A DNA stretch of 64,000 nt. Origin: Nocardia huaxiensis (GTDB lineage: Bacteria; Actinomycetota; Actinomycetes; Mycobacteriales; Mycobacteriaceae). Position 1 is the first letter of the stretch; each line of letters begins with the position of its first letter. Shown one piece after another: positions 1 to 8,133 of this stretch. The stretch covers positions 4,154,001 through 4,218,000 of the forward strand of contig NZ_CP059399.1 in assembly GCF_013744875.1 (NCBI RefSeq), given 5' to 3'. The position numbers and the translations under genes are program-made. The notes beneath the pieces were generated by a model that was not told the DNA's origin, ran no database searches, and was given only the letters and a program-made list of their open reading frames with translations.

Positions 1-282
1 TACGCGCGCCGTCAGATCGGGTTGTCGCCCTATGGGCGGCCCGAGTACGACCCGAATGGGTTGCTGGAGGCGGGTTTTCAGGCCGCGCCGCTGCGGTGGC
101 GGTTGCCGATTTTCGTCGGTCTGGTGCTGTTCGCGGCCGGGATCGTGGTCGGCATCCAGTTGGAGCAGCAGACCCCGACCATGCCGGCGTCGGTGAACGT
201 CTGCCGCGCCGATGAGGCCAGCCGTATCGACTGCGTGCATGTCGACCGGCAGGCTCCGCTCACATCGGGGGTGACCCGATGA
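1..282 (+). CDS. Small single-pass membrane protein, 5' end probably outside the window
   Basis: The reading frame is open from the first base of the window, so the gene may start further left; the first start codon inside the window is a TTG at 22 (86 aa from there). One membrane segment is clear at about residues 28-47 (from TTG), followed by a short polar tail with two cysteines and the C-terminal end GVTR. The stop overlaps the ATG of the next gene (ATGA at 279), so it belongs to the element's main operon. Function is not recognised; small one-pass proteins are common in conjugative elements of actinomycetes. Confidence 0.6.
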   Translation, partial: YARRQIGLSPYGRPEYDPNGLLEAGFQAAPLRWRLPIFVGLVLFAAGIVVGIQLEQQTPTMPASVNVCRADEASRIDCVHVDRQAPLTSGVTR

Positions 283-542
283 CCAAGAGAAATCAGGCCG
301 TCCGTGTCGGGCAGTGGTATCGGGACGCACTGCCTGGTCGCAGTGATATCCGCACGTTGCGGGTCGAGCAGGTCGGGCAGCCCAGCACCGACTCCAACGG
401 GCGTACGCGGTGCGCGGTCGTGTGCACCGTCGTACGGAAGGAATCCGCCGGCGGTGTGGTGACCACGCCGATGCGGACGCTGACCATCGACGCGGCTCGG
501 TTGAGTTCCAAGCTGTTCGAGCTGGTCCTGGAGGAGCGATGA
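279..542 (+). CDS. Hypothetical protein of the AICE operon
   Basis: An 87-aa soluble protein with no signal, membrane segment or familiar motif. It starts with an ATG that overlaps the previous stop by 4 bases, and its own stop overlaps the next start (ATGA at 539), so it is translationally coupled on both sides. The centre is beta-rich (residues about 24-70). No function assigned. Confidence 0.6.
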   Translation: MTKRNQAVRVGQWYRDALPGRSDIRTLRVEQVGQPSTDSNGRTRCAVVCTVVRKESAGGVVTTPMRTLTIDAARLSSKLFELVLEER

Positions 543-871
543 CCCCGCAGGACCGGCAGCCGGATCTGGCCGCGTTGCGCGCCGAAGAGCACCGCATGCG
601 GGTGGTCGACGAGGTCATCGACGACATGCTCACCGCTGCCATCGAGTCGATGGAGCGCAAGGACTTTTGCGATTGCGGCAGCGAGCGGGCCAAGCAGCGG
701 CACTGGGACGAGATCCACGAATCGGTGTGGACGGACTATGACGCCGCAAAGGATGCGGTGAACGAAGCCGTGTTCGGGCGCGCGTTCGTCGAGAAGCTCC
801 AGGCGCAACGGGCAGCGCAGCTGGCGGCACGGCCGCAGATGCCTCGCGGTGGAATCGAGCGGTCGCGATGA
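539..871 (+). CDS. Hypothetical helical protein of the AICE operon
   Basis: A 110-aa protein, mostly helical and charged. The ATG at 539 is preferred over longer upstream starts because it overlaps the previous stop as ATGA and follows a GAGGAG ribosome-binding site. It contains a CDC pair at about residues 43-45. The C-terminus is GGIERSR, one of several near-identical basic tails in this element, and the stop overlaps the next ATG. No function assigned. Confidence 0.62.
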   Translation: MTPQDRQPDLAALRAEEHRMRVVDEVIDDMLTAAIESMERKDFCDCGSERAKQRHWDEIHESVWTDYDAAKDAVNEAVFGRAFVEKLQAQRAAQLAARPQMPRGGIERSR

Positions 872-1263
872 ACGCCCGGTTTCACGACCCCGCGGGGGAG
901 CGGTACGGAATCCCCACCTATCCGTGGCGGGCAGCGCCGCAACACCTGCGCACGAAACGTCAACTGGCGCAGGAGAATCTACGTCCCGTCGATGAGTACG
1001 AGGCGCAGGTGCTGCGGAACAGTCGCTACGGACTGCTGCGGGCCTACCTGTACGACAGCGAGGCCGCGGTGCCTAAGCGGGAACCGACGCCGGCGCAACT
1101 GGAGTCGCTGCGGATCGCCCGCTGGGTGCGCTCGGTCGATGCGTGCGAGCGCCGCGGTGTGGACGCCAGCGACATGCGCGAGCTAATCGTGCAGGCTCGC
1201 GCCGACCTGGCCGCTCGCCGCGCCACGCAGGCGCCGGATCGCAGGGCGGAGCGCAGCCGATGA
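868..1263 (+). CDS. RRQRL-type small protein lacking the zinc cysteines
   Basis: A 131-aa protein. Its N-terminal half (YGIPTYPWRAAP, then TKRQLAQENLRP, then a YLYDSEAA segment) resembles the RRQRL-motif zinc-binding proteins carried by Streptomyces integrative elements. The C-terminal cysteine knuckles of that family are absent: only one cysteine remains, in a helical, arginine-rich tail ending AERSR. The family role is unknown; it is usually next to the translocase gene, as here. The start overlaps the upstream stop (ATGA at 868). Family assignment is from remembered family sequence. Confidence 0.55.
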   Translation: MNARFHDPAGERYGIPTYPWRAAPQHLRTKRQLAQENLRPVDEYEAQVLRNSRYGLLRAYLYDSEAAVPKREPTPAQLESLRIARWVRSVDACERRGVDASDMRELIVQARADLAARRATQAPDRRAERSR

Positions 1264-1748
1264 ACCGCGAAAAGCCCAAGGGCACTGTGTATCTGCTGCA
1301 CTTCGACCGACCGTATCGGCACGCCCGCCACTACACCGGTTGGACCGCTGATCTGGACGCGCGGCTGGCCGAGCATCGCGACGGGCGCGGTGCCCGGTTG
1401 ATGGCCGTGATCCGCAACGCGGGCATCGGATTCCAGCTGGCGCGCACGTGGGACGGCACTCGCGGCCGCGAACGGCAGCTCAAACGGGAAGGCGGAGCGT
1501 CGCGCCGCTGCCCGATGTGCGGAGTGACACCGCGCCGCGAATCCGACCCCGAAGACCTGCGGGCGGTCGTGCTCCGGGCCCGCCGCGACATCGCCGCGCG
1601 CCATGCCGATCGCCCGCGCACCGGGCAGTGGGGACCGCCCTTGCCGAACTGGGCTCGGTCGCTGCCCGCGGCCGAACTCGATCGACGGCTCGACCAGGTC
1701 GAAGCCGCCTGGACCGACAAATCCAGCGATCGGAGGCGAACCCGATGA
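1260..1748 (+). CDS. GIY-YIG superfamily nuclease
   Basis: A 162-aa protein. Residues about 8-25 show the GIY-YIG signature in variant form: GTVYLLHF, then HYTGWT 10-odd residues later, followed by LDARLAEH, and a downstream RERQLKREGG stretch where the family's Arg/Glu catalytic helix lies. A CPMC pair follows at about 82-85. GIY-YIG domains are single-strand-nicking or homing-type endonucleases; on a mobile element it may act in recombination or repair of transferred DNA. The ATG at 1260 overlaps the previous stop; longer upstream starts would overlap the upstream gene heavily. Confidence 0.75.
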   Translation: MNREKPKGTVYLLHFDRPYRHARHYTGWTADLDARLAEHRDGRGARLMAVIRNAGIGFQLARTWDGTRGRERQLKREGGASRRCPMCGVTPRRESDPEDLRAVVLRARRDIAARHADRPRTGQWGPPLPNWARSLPAAELDRRLDQVEAAWTDKSSDRRRTR

Positions 1749-2824
1749 ACCACAACAAGAAGGCGGACCGGTACACGGCATTGGAGCGACGTCACCGCGC
1801 CCAGATTATCGGTGGCCTGCGCGACAACGGACTGTCCTACGGGCAGATCCGCGAGCTGCTCGGCATCACCCTGCGGCAGGTGGAGAACTGCCTGGGTGAG
1901 GCAACTGCATTGCGGGAGCAGGGGTTTCGCATCAGCGAGATCGCCGCGGAGCTGGGGGTGCCGGCCGGGTCGATGGGCCGGGTGCTGCCGGGGCCGCGCA
2001 AGGGCAAGCTCACCGAGCGCCAGTCCGAGACCTTGACCGCGCTGATTCACATGCACGGCATGCAGATCGATGTGCTGGCCGAGTTCCTCAATGTCTACGA
2101 GTCCACGGCCTACGCGATCGTGCACGCGCTGATCGACTACGGGGCGGTGCATCCGCTGATGCAGGCCCAGCGCGGGCGGGCGTGGGCGGTCCCGAAACGC
2201 GATCCCGCCGGCCGGGTGCTGGGGTGGCGCCCCTCGGACTGGCAGCCCTCGCTGATGTTCGCCAACCATTACCGCGCGGTCGCGCAGGCCCGGATCATGC
2301 TGGTCGGCTCCGACCCGGATCTGTGGGTGTCGGAACGAATTCTGCGCCACGAAGCCGAGAAACACGCCCGCGTCGAGGCCGAACGGCAGCACACGCGACC
2401 AGTTCTGGAGTTCAGTAGCAGCCGCGAACCGATGCCGGGCCGCCCGCACGTGCATGACGGCTGGTTCCTCGGCGTGGTCGACGGCACCCACGGCTGGTGG
2501 GCGGTCGAGGTCGAACTCAGCAAGAAGGACCCCAGCTCCCTGGATACCGCCCTGCAGGGCGCGATCCGCGCCGCGCGAGAAGCGCAGCCGCACAAGCTGA
2601 TCGGCCTCCTCTACCTGTGCCGCACGAAGGCGGTCATCAATGCCGTCGAGGCCGCGCACACCCGGCTGCCGGCGGAACTGGCCCGGATCAAGCTCCTGTT
2701 CGCCGTCGGCGACTTCGACGAGGACTGGGACGCCTTCGTCACCCGCCGCCGCGAGCTGCGCGCGGTGAAGAAGGCAAATCGGCTCCGCCGCAAGGCAACT
2801 CACCTTTCCCAGGAAGCATCATGA
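1745..2824 (+). CDS. Winged-helix plus nuclease-like protein of replication-relaxation type
   Basis: A 359-aa protein directly before the translocase gene, overlapping it as ATGA at 2821. The N-terminal 150 residues contain two or three helix-turn-helix units (for example SYGQIRELLGITLRQVENCL and ISEIAAELGV). The C-terminal half has GWWAVEVELSKKD followed by a helix and hydrophobic strand (KLIGLLYLC), a pattern like PD-(D/E)XK nuclease folds and like the plasmid/AICE replication-relaxation family. It is therefore probably a DNA-binding protein acting in replication or transfer of the element. The exact family is not certain from eye reading. Confidence 0.6.
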   Translation: MNHNKKADRYTALERRHRAQIIGGLRDNGLSYGQIRELLGITLRQVENCLGEATALREQGFRISEIAAELGVPAGSMGRVLPGPRKGKLTERQSETLTALIHMHGMQIDVLAEFLNVYESTAYAIVHALIDYGAVHPLMQAQRGRAWAVPKRDPAGRVLGWRPSDWQPSLMFANHYRAVAQARIMLVGSDPDLWVSERILRHEAEKHARVEAERQHTRPVLEFSSSREPMPGRPHVHDGWFLGVVDGTHGWWAVEVELSKKDPSSLDTALQGAIRAAREAQPHKLIGLLYLCRTKAVINAVEAAHTRLPAELARIKLLFAVGDFDEDWDAFVTRRRELRAVKKANRLRRKATHLSQEAS

Positions 2825-4866
2825 GCAGCGAATGCAAACCCCTGATCACCCCGCAGGACTGCGACCACGCCGACCCGCCGGTGATCTTCGACATCTCACC
2901 CACCACCACGACCACCCCCGCACCGCGCGGGAACGGTCTGGACCAGATCGGCCCGGAGACCCCGCCCGGCATGCCGGAGATCGTGCCCACGGGCTGGAGC
3001 GCCCCTGATCTGTCGCAGGCCGCCCACGTCACCGGCGTCTCACTGACCGCCGGGCTGGTGGTGGTCGCCATGTTGATCCTGATCATGGCGGTCGCCTACT
3101 GGTGGCCGCTGGAGCCGAACCGGTTGCGCAACTTCGCCTTCGGGGCGCTGGTGCTGCCGCTGCTGTCCGCGGTGGCCGGCGGCTCGTGGTCGAGCCCGTT
3201 CACCCTGTTCTGGACCGGCGCATGCGAGGTCGCGGCCGGGAACTGGGCGGGCGCGCGGATGATGCTCGCGCTGGGTGCGCCGGTCGCGATGCTGGCCGCC
3301 ACCTACTGGTGGGCGAACCTGGTGCTCAAGACCAACACCCGAGGGTTGAAGGATCTCGAACGCACCGAACGGGTCAAGGAAGCCCTGGCCGCGCGCAAGT
3401 TCCGTGCCGCGGCCCGTGCGGCGAAGCTGGGCGCGCCCTACAGCGCCGGCGCCGCGATCGTGCTCGGCACCCTCGCCGACCGTGCCACCGCGCGTCCGCC
3501 GGGTCTGTGGCGCGAACTCACCCAGCCGCACCAGCATTGGCTGACCGTGCCGCACCGGGAGGTCAAGCGGCATCGCGGCATCGTGGCCGGTACCGGTGCC
3601 GGTAAGACCGAGCTGATCAAGCGCGACGCCATCGCGGTGTTCGACTACGAGTGGCGGGCCTGGCAGCGGTGGAAGGACGTGCCCGGCATGGCCGCCCGCC
3701 ACCCGAAACCGCAGCTGGTGATCATCACCTGCAAGGGCGGCGAAGACGACAAGAACCTCGGCCTGGAAATCCTGTCCATCGCCATTGCGCTCGGCATTCC
3801 ACGCGAGGAGATCGGCATGGTGATGCCGGGCGGGGACCGCCTGGATATCTGGGACAAGCAGACCATGCCCGCCCGCGACATGCGCGCCATCGTGGGTGAT
3901 CTGCTCAACGCCGGCGAGGCCACCACCAGCGAGGGCCAGCACTTCGACGAGATGCGGCGCCGCGTAATCGATTTGGTCATCTGCGCCCCGATCGGCACCC
4001 CCGACGGACCGGCCGAGATTCTGCGGCGAATGAATCCCGATGTCATCAAAGACATGTGGGGCCACGCCCCCGACGTGGTGCGGCAAGTGGACGCCCTGCA
4101 GGCGGAGAGGGTGCCGCAGATCGACGACGCGCTCATCAAGTGCACCAACCTGTTCGAGCAGCTCACCGACGAGGCCGGGCAGATGGTGTTCGACCGGGGC
4201 GGCAAACGCATCGACGAGCTGACGGTGCTGTTCATGACCGTGCCCGCCCTGGACAAGGACGCCGCCCGCGCCCAAGTCGCGGCGTCCTTGCGGCTGGTCA
4301 TGCAGCGCGCCGGCCGCACCAAGAAGCACCTGCGCCGCTCGGTCACCTGCTACCTCGACGAAGCCTCCGCCCTGACCACGAAGAAGGGATCGATCGGGCT
4401 GGAGGAAGTCGGCGAACGCGGCCGCTCCCAAGGGGTTTCGATGGTCTTCGCCGTCCAATCCCCCGAGGGCGCCGCTGCCGACAAGTGGTCGCTGGATCGG
4501 CTGTTGAAGGCGTGCGCGGGCGGGCTGCTGATCGGCTACGGCGAAAACCTCGGTGAGCTGTGCAAGCACTTCGGCTCGGTGCGCACCATCCTGCCCTCGC
4601 GGCACCTGATCAAAGGCCAGCGCACCGGCGACGAGGGCCAGGTGCAGGTGGGCGAGCGGTGGCTGGTGGATCCCGACCGGGTGCGCCGCTTCCAGACCGG
4701 CGAATTCGTCTACGCCAAGGCGGGCCGCGCCTGGTTCGGCCACATCGTCCCCATCGTGCTGGCCGAACTGTCCCCGCTGCCCGGCACCGCGGCCGCCGAA
4801 GCGCTGCGCCGCGCCAGCGCCACCGGCGACGCCGTCGACGGCGACCCCGCCCCGTCCGCTTCCTGA
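2821..4866 (+). CDS. FtsK/TraB-type conjugative DNA translocase
   Basis: A 681-aa membrane ATPase. Three hydrophobic segments lie at about residues 74-95, 103-122 and 145-168, followed by a motor domain with Walker A GTGAGKT at 257-263, Walker B CYLDEAS around 510-516 (D513, E514) and GERGRSQGVSMVFAVQS near 530-547 with a sensor-like Gln546. This layout is that of FtsK/HerA motors, including TraB of Streptomyces plasmids and VirD4-type coupling proteins. TraB proteins form hexameric pores and pump double-stranded DNA into the recipient without a relaxase. The ATG at 2821 overlaps the previous stop. The N-terminal 60 residues are Pro/Thr-rich and probably cytoplasmic. Confidence 0.9.
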   Translation: MSSECKPLITPQDCDHADPPVIFDISPTTTTTPAPRGNGLDQIGPETPPGMPEIVPTGWSAPDLSQAAHVTGVSLTAGLVVVAMLILIMAVAYWWPLEPNRLRNFAFGALVLPLLSAVAGGSWSSPFTLFWTGACEVAAGNWAGARMMLALGAPVAMLAATYWWANLVLKTNTRGLKDLERTERVKEALAARKFRAAARAAKLGAPYSAGAAIVLGTLADRATARPPGLWRELTQPHQHWLTVPHREVKRHRGIVAGTGAGKTELIKRDAIAVFDYEWRAWQRWKDVPGMAARHPKPQLVIITCKGGEDDKNLGLEILSIAIALGIPREEIGMVMPGGDRLDIWDKQTMPARDMRAIVGDLLNAGEATTSEGQHFDEMRRRVIDLVICAPIGTPDGPAEILRRMNPDVIKDMWGHAPDVVRQVDALQAERVPQIDDALIKCTNLFEQLTDEAGQMVFDRGGKRIDELTVLFMTVPALDKDAARAQVAASLRLVMQRAGRTKKHLRRSVTCYLDEASALTTKKGSIGLEEVGERGRSQGVSMVFAVQSPEGAAADKWSLDRLLKACAGGLLIGYGENLGELCKHFGSVRTILPSRHLIKGQRTGDEGQVQVGERWLVDPDRVRRFQTGEFVYAKAGRAWFGHIVPIVLAELSPLPGTAAAEALRRASATGDAVDGDPAPSAS

Positions 4867-4893
4867 CCTGAAATCGATTGGAGCACAACAACT

Positions 4894-5490
4894 ATGCGCA
4901 TCATCCGCAACTACGGCCACGATGACGACCACGAACACGATGACCATGACCCCCGCGAGGACCGCGAGTCCCGCGACCCGAAGGTGATGGGGGAGATCCT
5001 CGCCGATGAGGTCAGCGACTTCCTCGCCGCCGCCGCCCACGCCGCCGGCGCACCGTTTCCCCTCGGCCACGACGCCCCCACCGAACCCACGCCGGGCAAG
5101 CCCGTCCTGCGGCTGGTCACCACCGACGACACCCCCGGCGAACAGCCGATGCTCGGCGCGGGGCCGGGGGCCGGGTTGCGGCCGCGGTTGCTGCAAACCG
5201 GTATCGGCGGATCGGCACTGGTTCTCGCCGCTGTCGTGTTCGTCGTGTGGGGCCAGGCCGCCGTGGTCGCGGTCCCGCTGGCCGGCTACGGGCTGGGCTG
5301 GATCGCCTACCTGTGGTGGAACGCCGCCCTGCGCCCACCCATCCCACAGGTTCTGGCCGTGCTCGTCACCGCCGTCACTCGCAGCATCGCCGCCATCATC
5401 CGCGGCCTGTGCCGGGCGGTCAGCCGCCGCGTAGCCCGTCTCGCCGCCGCCCGTGCATGCCACGAATCCGCCCGCACCACCACCGCCTGA
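4894..5490 (+). CDS. Membrane protein with His/Asp-rich N-terminus
   Basis: A 198-aa protein 27 bases after the translocase gene, with a GGAG ribosome-binding site. Residues 8-27 are an acidic, histidine-rich run (about eight Asp and five His) that could bind metal. Two membrane segments lie at about 102-120 and 121-142, followed by an amphipathic helix (151-170) and an arginine-rich tail. Its position next to the translocase suggests a helper of the transfer pore, in the way Spd proteins are encoded next to traB, but that is inference. Confidence 0.6.
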   Translation: MRIIRNYGHDDDHEHDDHDPREDRESRDPKVMGEILADEVSDFLAAAAHAAGAPFPLGHDAPTEPTPGKPVLRLVTTDDTPGEQPMLGAGPGAGLRPRLLQTGIGGSALVLAAVVFVVWGQAAVVAVPLAGYGLGWIAYLWWNAALRPPIPQVLAVLVTAVTRSIAAIIRGLCRAVSRRVARLAAARACHESARTTTA

Positions 5491-5516
5491 CCAACATGGC
5501 AGAGGAGTGAAAGACC

Positions 5517-6026
5517 ATGACCCACAACGCAACCCACACCATCCACCCCGCACCGATGATCACGGCCGACGAGATCACCGAATGGCTCGACGAGCTCGTC
5601 GCGCTGTACTTGGAACAGGCCGTCCGCTTCGCCTGCGAGGACCATGCCCGCTCGCTGGGACTGTTCGAGCGCGAGGACTCCACCGAGAGCTGGCAGTTCG
5701 GGCTGGTGCGCGGCATGTGGTACCAGCTGGCCACCGCCATCGTCCGCGCCCCGATCCCGCCCGCGGACAAGGGCCGGCTGTTCCTCGGCATCGAGGCCGA
5801 AACCCCTGCGGTGTTCCGAATGACCGACCCGGACCCCGACCACGTCCCGCCGTCCGACAGCGACACCTACGCCGAAACCGTCTACGCGCAGTACGCCCGC
5901 ATCCTGCAGGCCAGCGACGCGCAGTCCTACATCGACTGGCAGTTCAGCAAACAGCTCCTCGGCCTGGACCCCGACGACGACACCGCCGACAGCATCGACG
6001 AATCCGGCTGCGAGGAGCGGGAATGA
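5517..6026 (+). CDS. Hypothetical acidic protein of the AICE
   Basis: A 169-aa, strongly acidic, helical protein. Start ATG at 5517 is preceded by AGAGGAG. No membrane segment or known motif. The C-terminal 30 residues are a run of Asp and Glu (DPDDDTADSIDE). Its stop overlaps the ATG of the WhiB-like gene (ATGA at 6023), so the two are probably co-translated. A DNA-mimic or partner role is possible but unsupported. Confidence 0.58.
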   Translation: MTHNATHTIHPAPMITADEITEWLDELVALYLEQAVRFACEDHARSLGLFEREDSTESWQFGLVRGMWYQLATAIVRAPIPPADKGRLFLGIEAETPAVFRMTDPDPDHVPPSDSDTYAETVYAQYARILQASDAQSYIDWQFSKQLLGLDPDDDTADSIDESGCEERE

Positions 6027-6538
6027 ACGCCTTCGACTTCTTCGGTAGCTCTAGCTCTGCCGTCCCTGGGGTGGTGTGGACCGAAAAAGCCTGTGCCACT
6101 GTCTATCCCGACACCTTCTTCCCTTCCAGCCTGCGTGGGGTACATGCCGCCCAGCGGATCTGCGCGGGCTGCCCGGTACTGGCCGAGTGCGCGGAACTGG
6201 CGCTGCGCACGGACCTGGTGGAATGCGTAGTCGCCTCGGTGTGGATCCCGAACCCACACAACCGCCCGGAGATCGCCGACATCGCGCGCAGGCAGCTCGC
6301 CGATGTCGCCGCGAGTGGCGAGCCGGCCGCCCCGGTGAGCAAGGAACGGGGCCCGCAGGACAGGACTCAGCGGTGGAATGATCCCGACTTCCAGTCCCGA
6401 GTGAACGCCCTGCTCGATGCCCGGATGACCTGGGAGCGGATCGCGGTCAGGCTGGACTGCTCGGTCGAGACCGCCCGCAACGCCTACAAGGCCGCACAGG
6501 CGATCAAATCCTCCGCCCAGTCAGAAGCGGCGGCGTGA
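6023..6538 (+). CDS. WhiB-like iron-sulfur regulator with C-terminal helix-turn-helix
   Basis: A 171-aa protein. Cys24, Cys47, Cys50 and Cys56 give the WhiB pattern C-x22-C-x2-C-x5-C that binds a [4Fe-4S] cluster. The usual G(V/I)WGG turn is replaced by SVWIP (about 72-76). Instead of the short basic AT-hook-like tail of normal Wbl proteins, residues about 125-160 (MTWERIAVRLDCSVETARNA) look like a helix-turn-helix. Wbl proteins act by binding the sigma factor and DNA; an element-borne copy with its own HTH would be a redox-sensitive regulator of the element or its host. Start by overlap with the upstream stop. Confidence 0.82.
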   Translation: MNAFDFFGSSSSAVPGVVWTEKACATVYPDTFFPSSLRGVHAAQRICAGCPVLAECAELALRTDLVECVVASVWIPNPHNRPEIADIARRQLADVAASGEPAAPVSKERGPQDRTQRWNDPDFQSRVNALLDARMTWERIAVRLDCSVETARNAYKAAQAIKSSAQSEAAA

Positions 6539-6789
6539 TGTCCACCTTCATCACTTCCCAAGTCGCTGACCTGCACCTGCGCAAGGTCGAGTACCGGCAC
6601 TCGCCCACGGGGTCGTCGGTGTGGGCCACGTTCGACAGTGGCGATCCGCGCGGGTTCGCCCCGATCATCACAGTCTTCTTGGAGATCGAGACCGCCCGGG
6701 AGCTGCTGACCGGTTTGGCGGTTGCGCTCGGTGAGCACGAGACCGCGTGCCGCGCCCTCGCCGCCCGCATCGAGGCGGTGCAGCCGTGA
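6538..6789 (+). CDS. Small AICE protein, paralogue of the 12274 gene
   Basis: An 83-aa protein whose ATG at 6538 overlaps the WhiB-gene stop (TGATG); a GTG at 6535 is possible. Its C-terminal half (EIETARELLTGLAVALGEHE) matches the spacing and residues of the 78-aa protein at 12274 (SIGEARTIVGELTRALAEHD). Both begin with a beta-rich half. Function unknown; the duplication suggests a small adaptor or DNA-mimic-like fold used twice. Confidence 0.6.
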   Translation: MSTFITSQVADLHLRKVEYRHSPTGSSVWATFDSGDPRGFAPIITVFLEIETARELLTGLAVALGEHETACRALAARIEAVQP

Positions 6790-7139
6790 AACTGTTCCCG
6801 CATCACGCGATTGCCGCGGCCCGTGACGACCGGTTCGACACCTGCACCGGCAGCGACCTCGCCGCCCTGGTCCGCGACTACATCGACGCCGAATTCACTG
6901 GCCCGTTCGACCAGTGGATCAGCCCGGACGGTTTGGGCTTCTACGCCTGCGAATCGTGGTCCCAGGGCGCGACTCTGTCGGCCATCGCCCACGAGTTCAA
7001 CCACGTCCCGACCTACGTGGTCGCAGCGTGGCTGATCGAGCACCGCATCCGCGAACGCCGCGACTGCTCATGGTGCTCACCCGCGTCGCTGCCCGACGCA
7101 TCCCACCATCCCCTCACCGAAGGAACCGAAAACCTATGA
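6786..7139 (+). CDS. Hypothetical protein of the AICE
   Basis: A 117-aa protein starting at GTG 6786, which overlaps the previous stop (GTGA). It holds AIAHEFNHVPTYVVAAWL, which contains a formal HExxH string, and later DCSWCSP. The HTH-like spacing around TLSAIAHEFNHVPTYVVAAWL is at least as likely as a metalloprotease, as the protein is too short and lacks a third zinc ligand pattern. The stop overlaps the next ATG (7136). Confidence 0.52.
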   Translation: MKLFPHHAIAAARDDRFDTCTGSDLAALVRDYIDAEFTGPFDQWISPDGLGFYACESWSQGATLSAIAHEFNHVPTYVVAAWLIEHRIRERRDCSWCSPASLPDASHHPLTEGTENL

Positions 7140-7720
7140 ACCAGCACACTGTTCGAGGCATCGCCATCGGCGTCGGCGCGGGAATCGCCGCCGGAGCCGT
7201 CGTGCTCGGCGGACTCGTCGCCGTCGTCGAATACGAGCTGCCCGACAAGGTCCGCGACGGCATCGCGCGCCGACGACTCGCACCGGGCGACCGCGCCGAA
7301 CTCGATCGCCTGCGCGCCGCGCGGACCGCTGGCCGCCTCGCCGCCACCCGCACCGACCGTGAGCGGCACGCGAGGATCCGCGCGAAGTACGCGCCCCAGC
7401 TGCTGGCGACCGAGCACCGCCGTCACAGCCTGCAGTCACTGCCGGTGCCGGCGTTGATCGCCGAGATCGAGGCCGCCAGCGTCATCTGCCAGGACCCCAC
7501 CAGCGCCTGGCAGGACCACAACACCTGGTGGGACCACCGCGCCGCACTGTTCGACGAGTTCGAGCGCCGCCGCCGCTGGGACGTGAAATGCGACCTCCCG
7601 GAACTGGATCGACTGCGCCTGGATGCCGCCGAGCACCTCATCTCCCTGCGCTACACCGCTGCGATGCCCGCGAACCGCTTGGCCCCGGTCACGACCGACC
7701 GCACCGCAAACGAGGAGTGA
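7136..7720 (+). CDS. Hypothetical membrane-anchored protein of the AICE
   Basis: A 194-aa protein with a Gly/Ala/Val-rich membrane segment at residues 7-31 followed by a long charged helical domain (repeated ERxRRR and LDRLR segments). The ATG at 7136 overlaps the previous stop. It is probably anchored with its bulk in the cytoplasm, given the strongly basic region after the membrane segment. No family recognised. Confidence 0.55.
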   Translation: MNQHTVRGIAIGVGAGIAAGAVVLGGLVAVVEYELPDKVRDGIARRRLAPGDRAELDRLRAARTAGRLAATRTDRERHARIRAKYAPQLLATEHRRHSLQSLPVPALIAEIEAASVICQDPTSAWQDHNTWWDHRAALFDEFERRRRWDVKCDLPELDRLRLDAAEHLISLRYTAAMPANRLAPVTTDRTANEE

Positions 7721-7726
7721 ACACCC

Positions 7727-8095
7727 ATGTCCCACAACGGTAATGACCCGATCCTGCCCGTTCCGTCCGATCTCTACAACGACATCGGCGGTATCGAGGA
7801 CCGGGTGCGTCAGCTGCGCCGCGACATCCGCGTCATCCGCAATCAGTACGCCGAACTGCGGCAGTCCCCGGACGCGTTGCGCGTGGACGAGCTGGGCGAG
7901 CCGATCGCGCCCACCGACGCCATCGGCAGCGCCGAACACCCGCTGCAGTGGGCCGAATACCACCTCCAGGACACCAGCGAGGCCATTGATTCCGCCCACC
8001 AGTCCGCATCCCGGCTCAGCCTCACCGAGGCCGCCTGCGAGCACCGCGAACAGCAGCTCGAACAGCGGCAGACCCTGATCCAGCGCAGCCGTTAG
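7727..8095 (+). CDS. Hypothetical coiled-coil protein of the AICE
   Basis: A 122-aa protein, 6 bases after the previous gene, with GAGGAG before the ATG. Two helical stretches with heptad character lie at about residues 21-47 and 78-118. The C-terminal end LIQRSR shares the RSR tail seen on several element proteins. No function recognised. Confidence 0.55.
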   Translation: MSHNGNDPILPVPSDLYNDIGGIEDRVRQLRRDIRVIRNQYAELRQSPDALRVDELGEPIAPTDAIGSAEHPLQWAEYHLQDTSEAIDSAHQSASRLSLTEAACEHREQQLEQRQTLIQRSR

Positions 8096-8133
8096 CCCGA
8101 AACCCCTTATTACCGAAAGGAATTCACACTCTC

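Noticed and set aside
3040..5553. 837-aa open frame on the minus strand
   Set aside because: It is antisense to the translocase and its neighbours, has Gly/Ala/Arg/His-rich low-complexity sequence and no motif; a shadow frame of GC-rich coding DNA.
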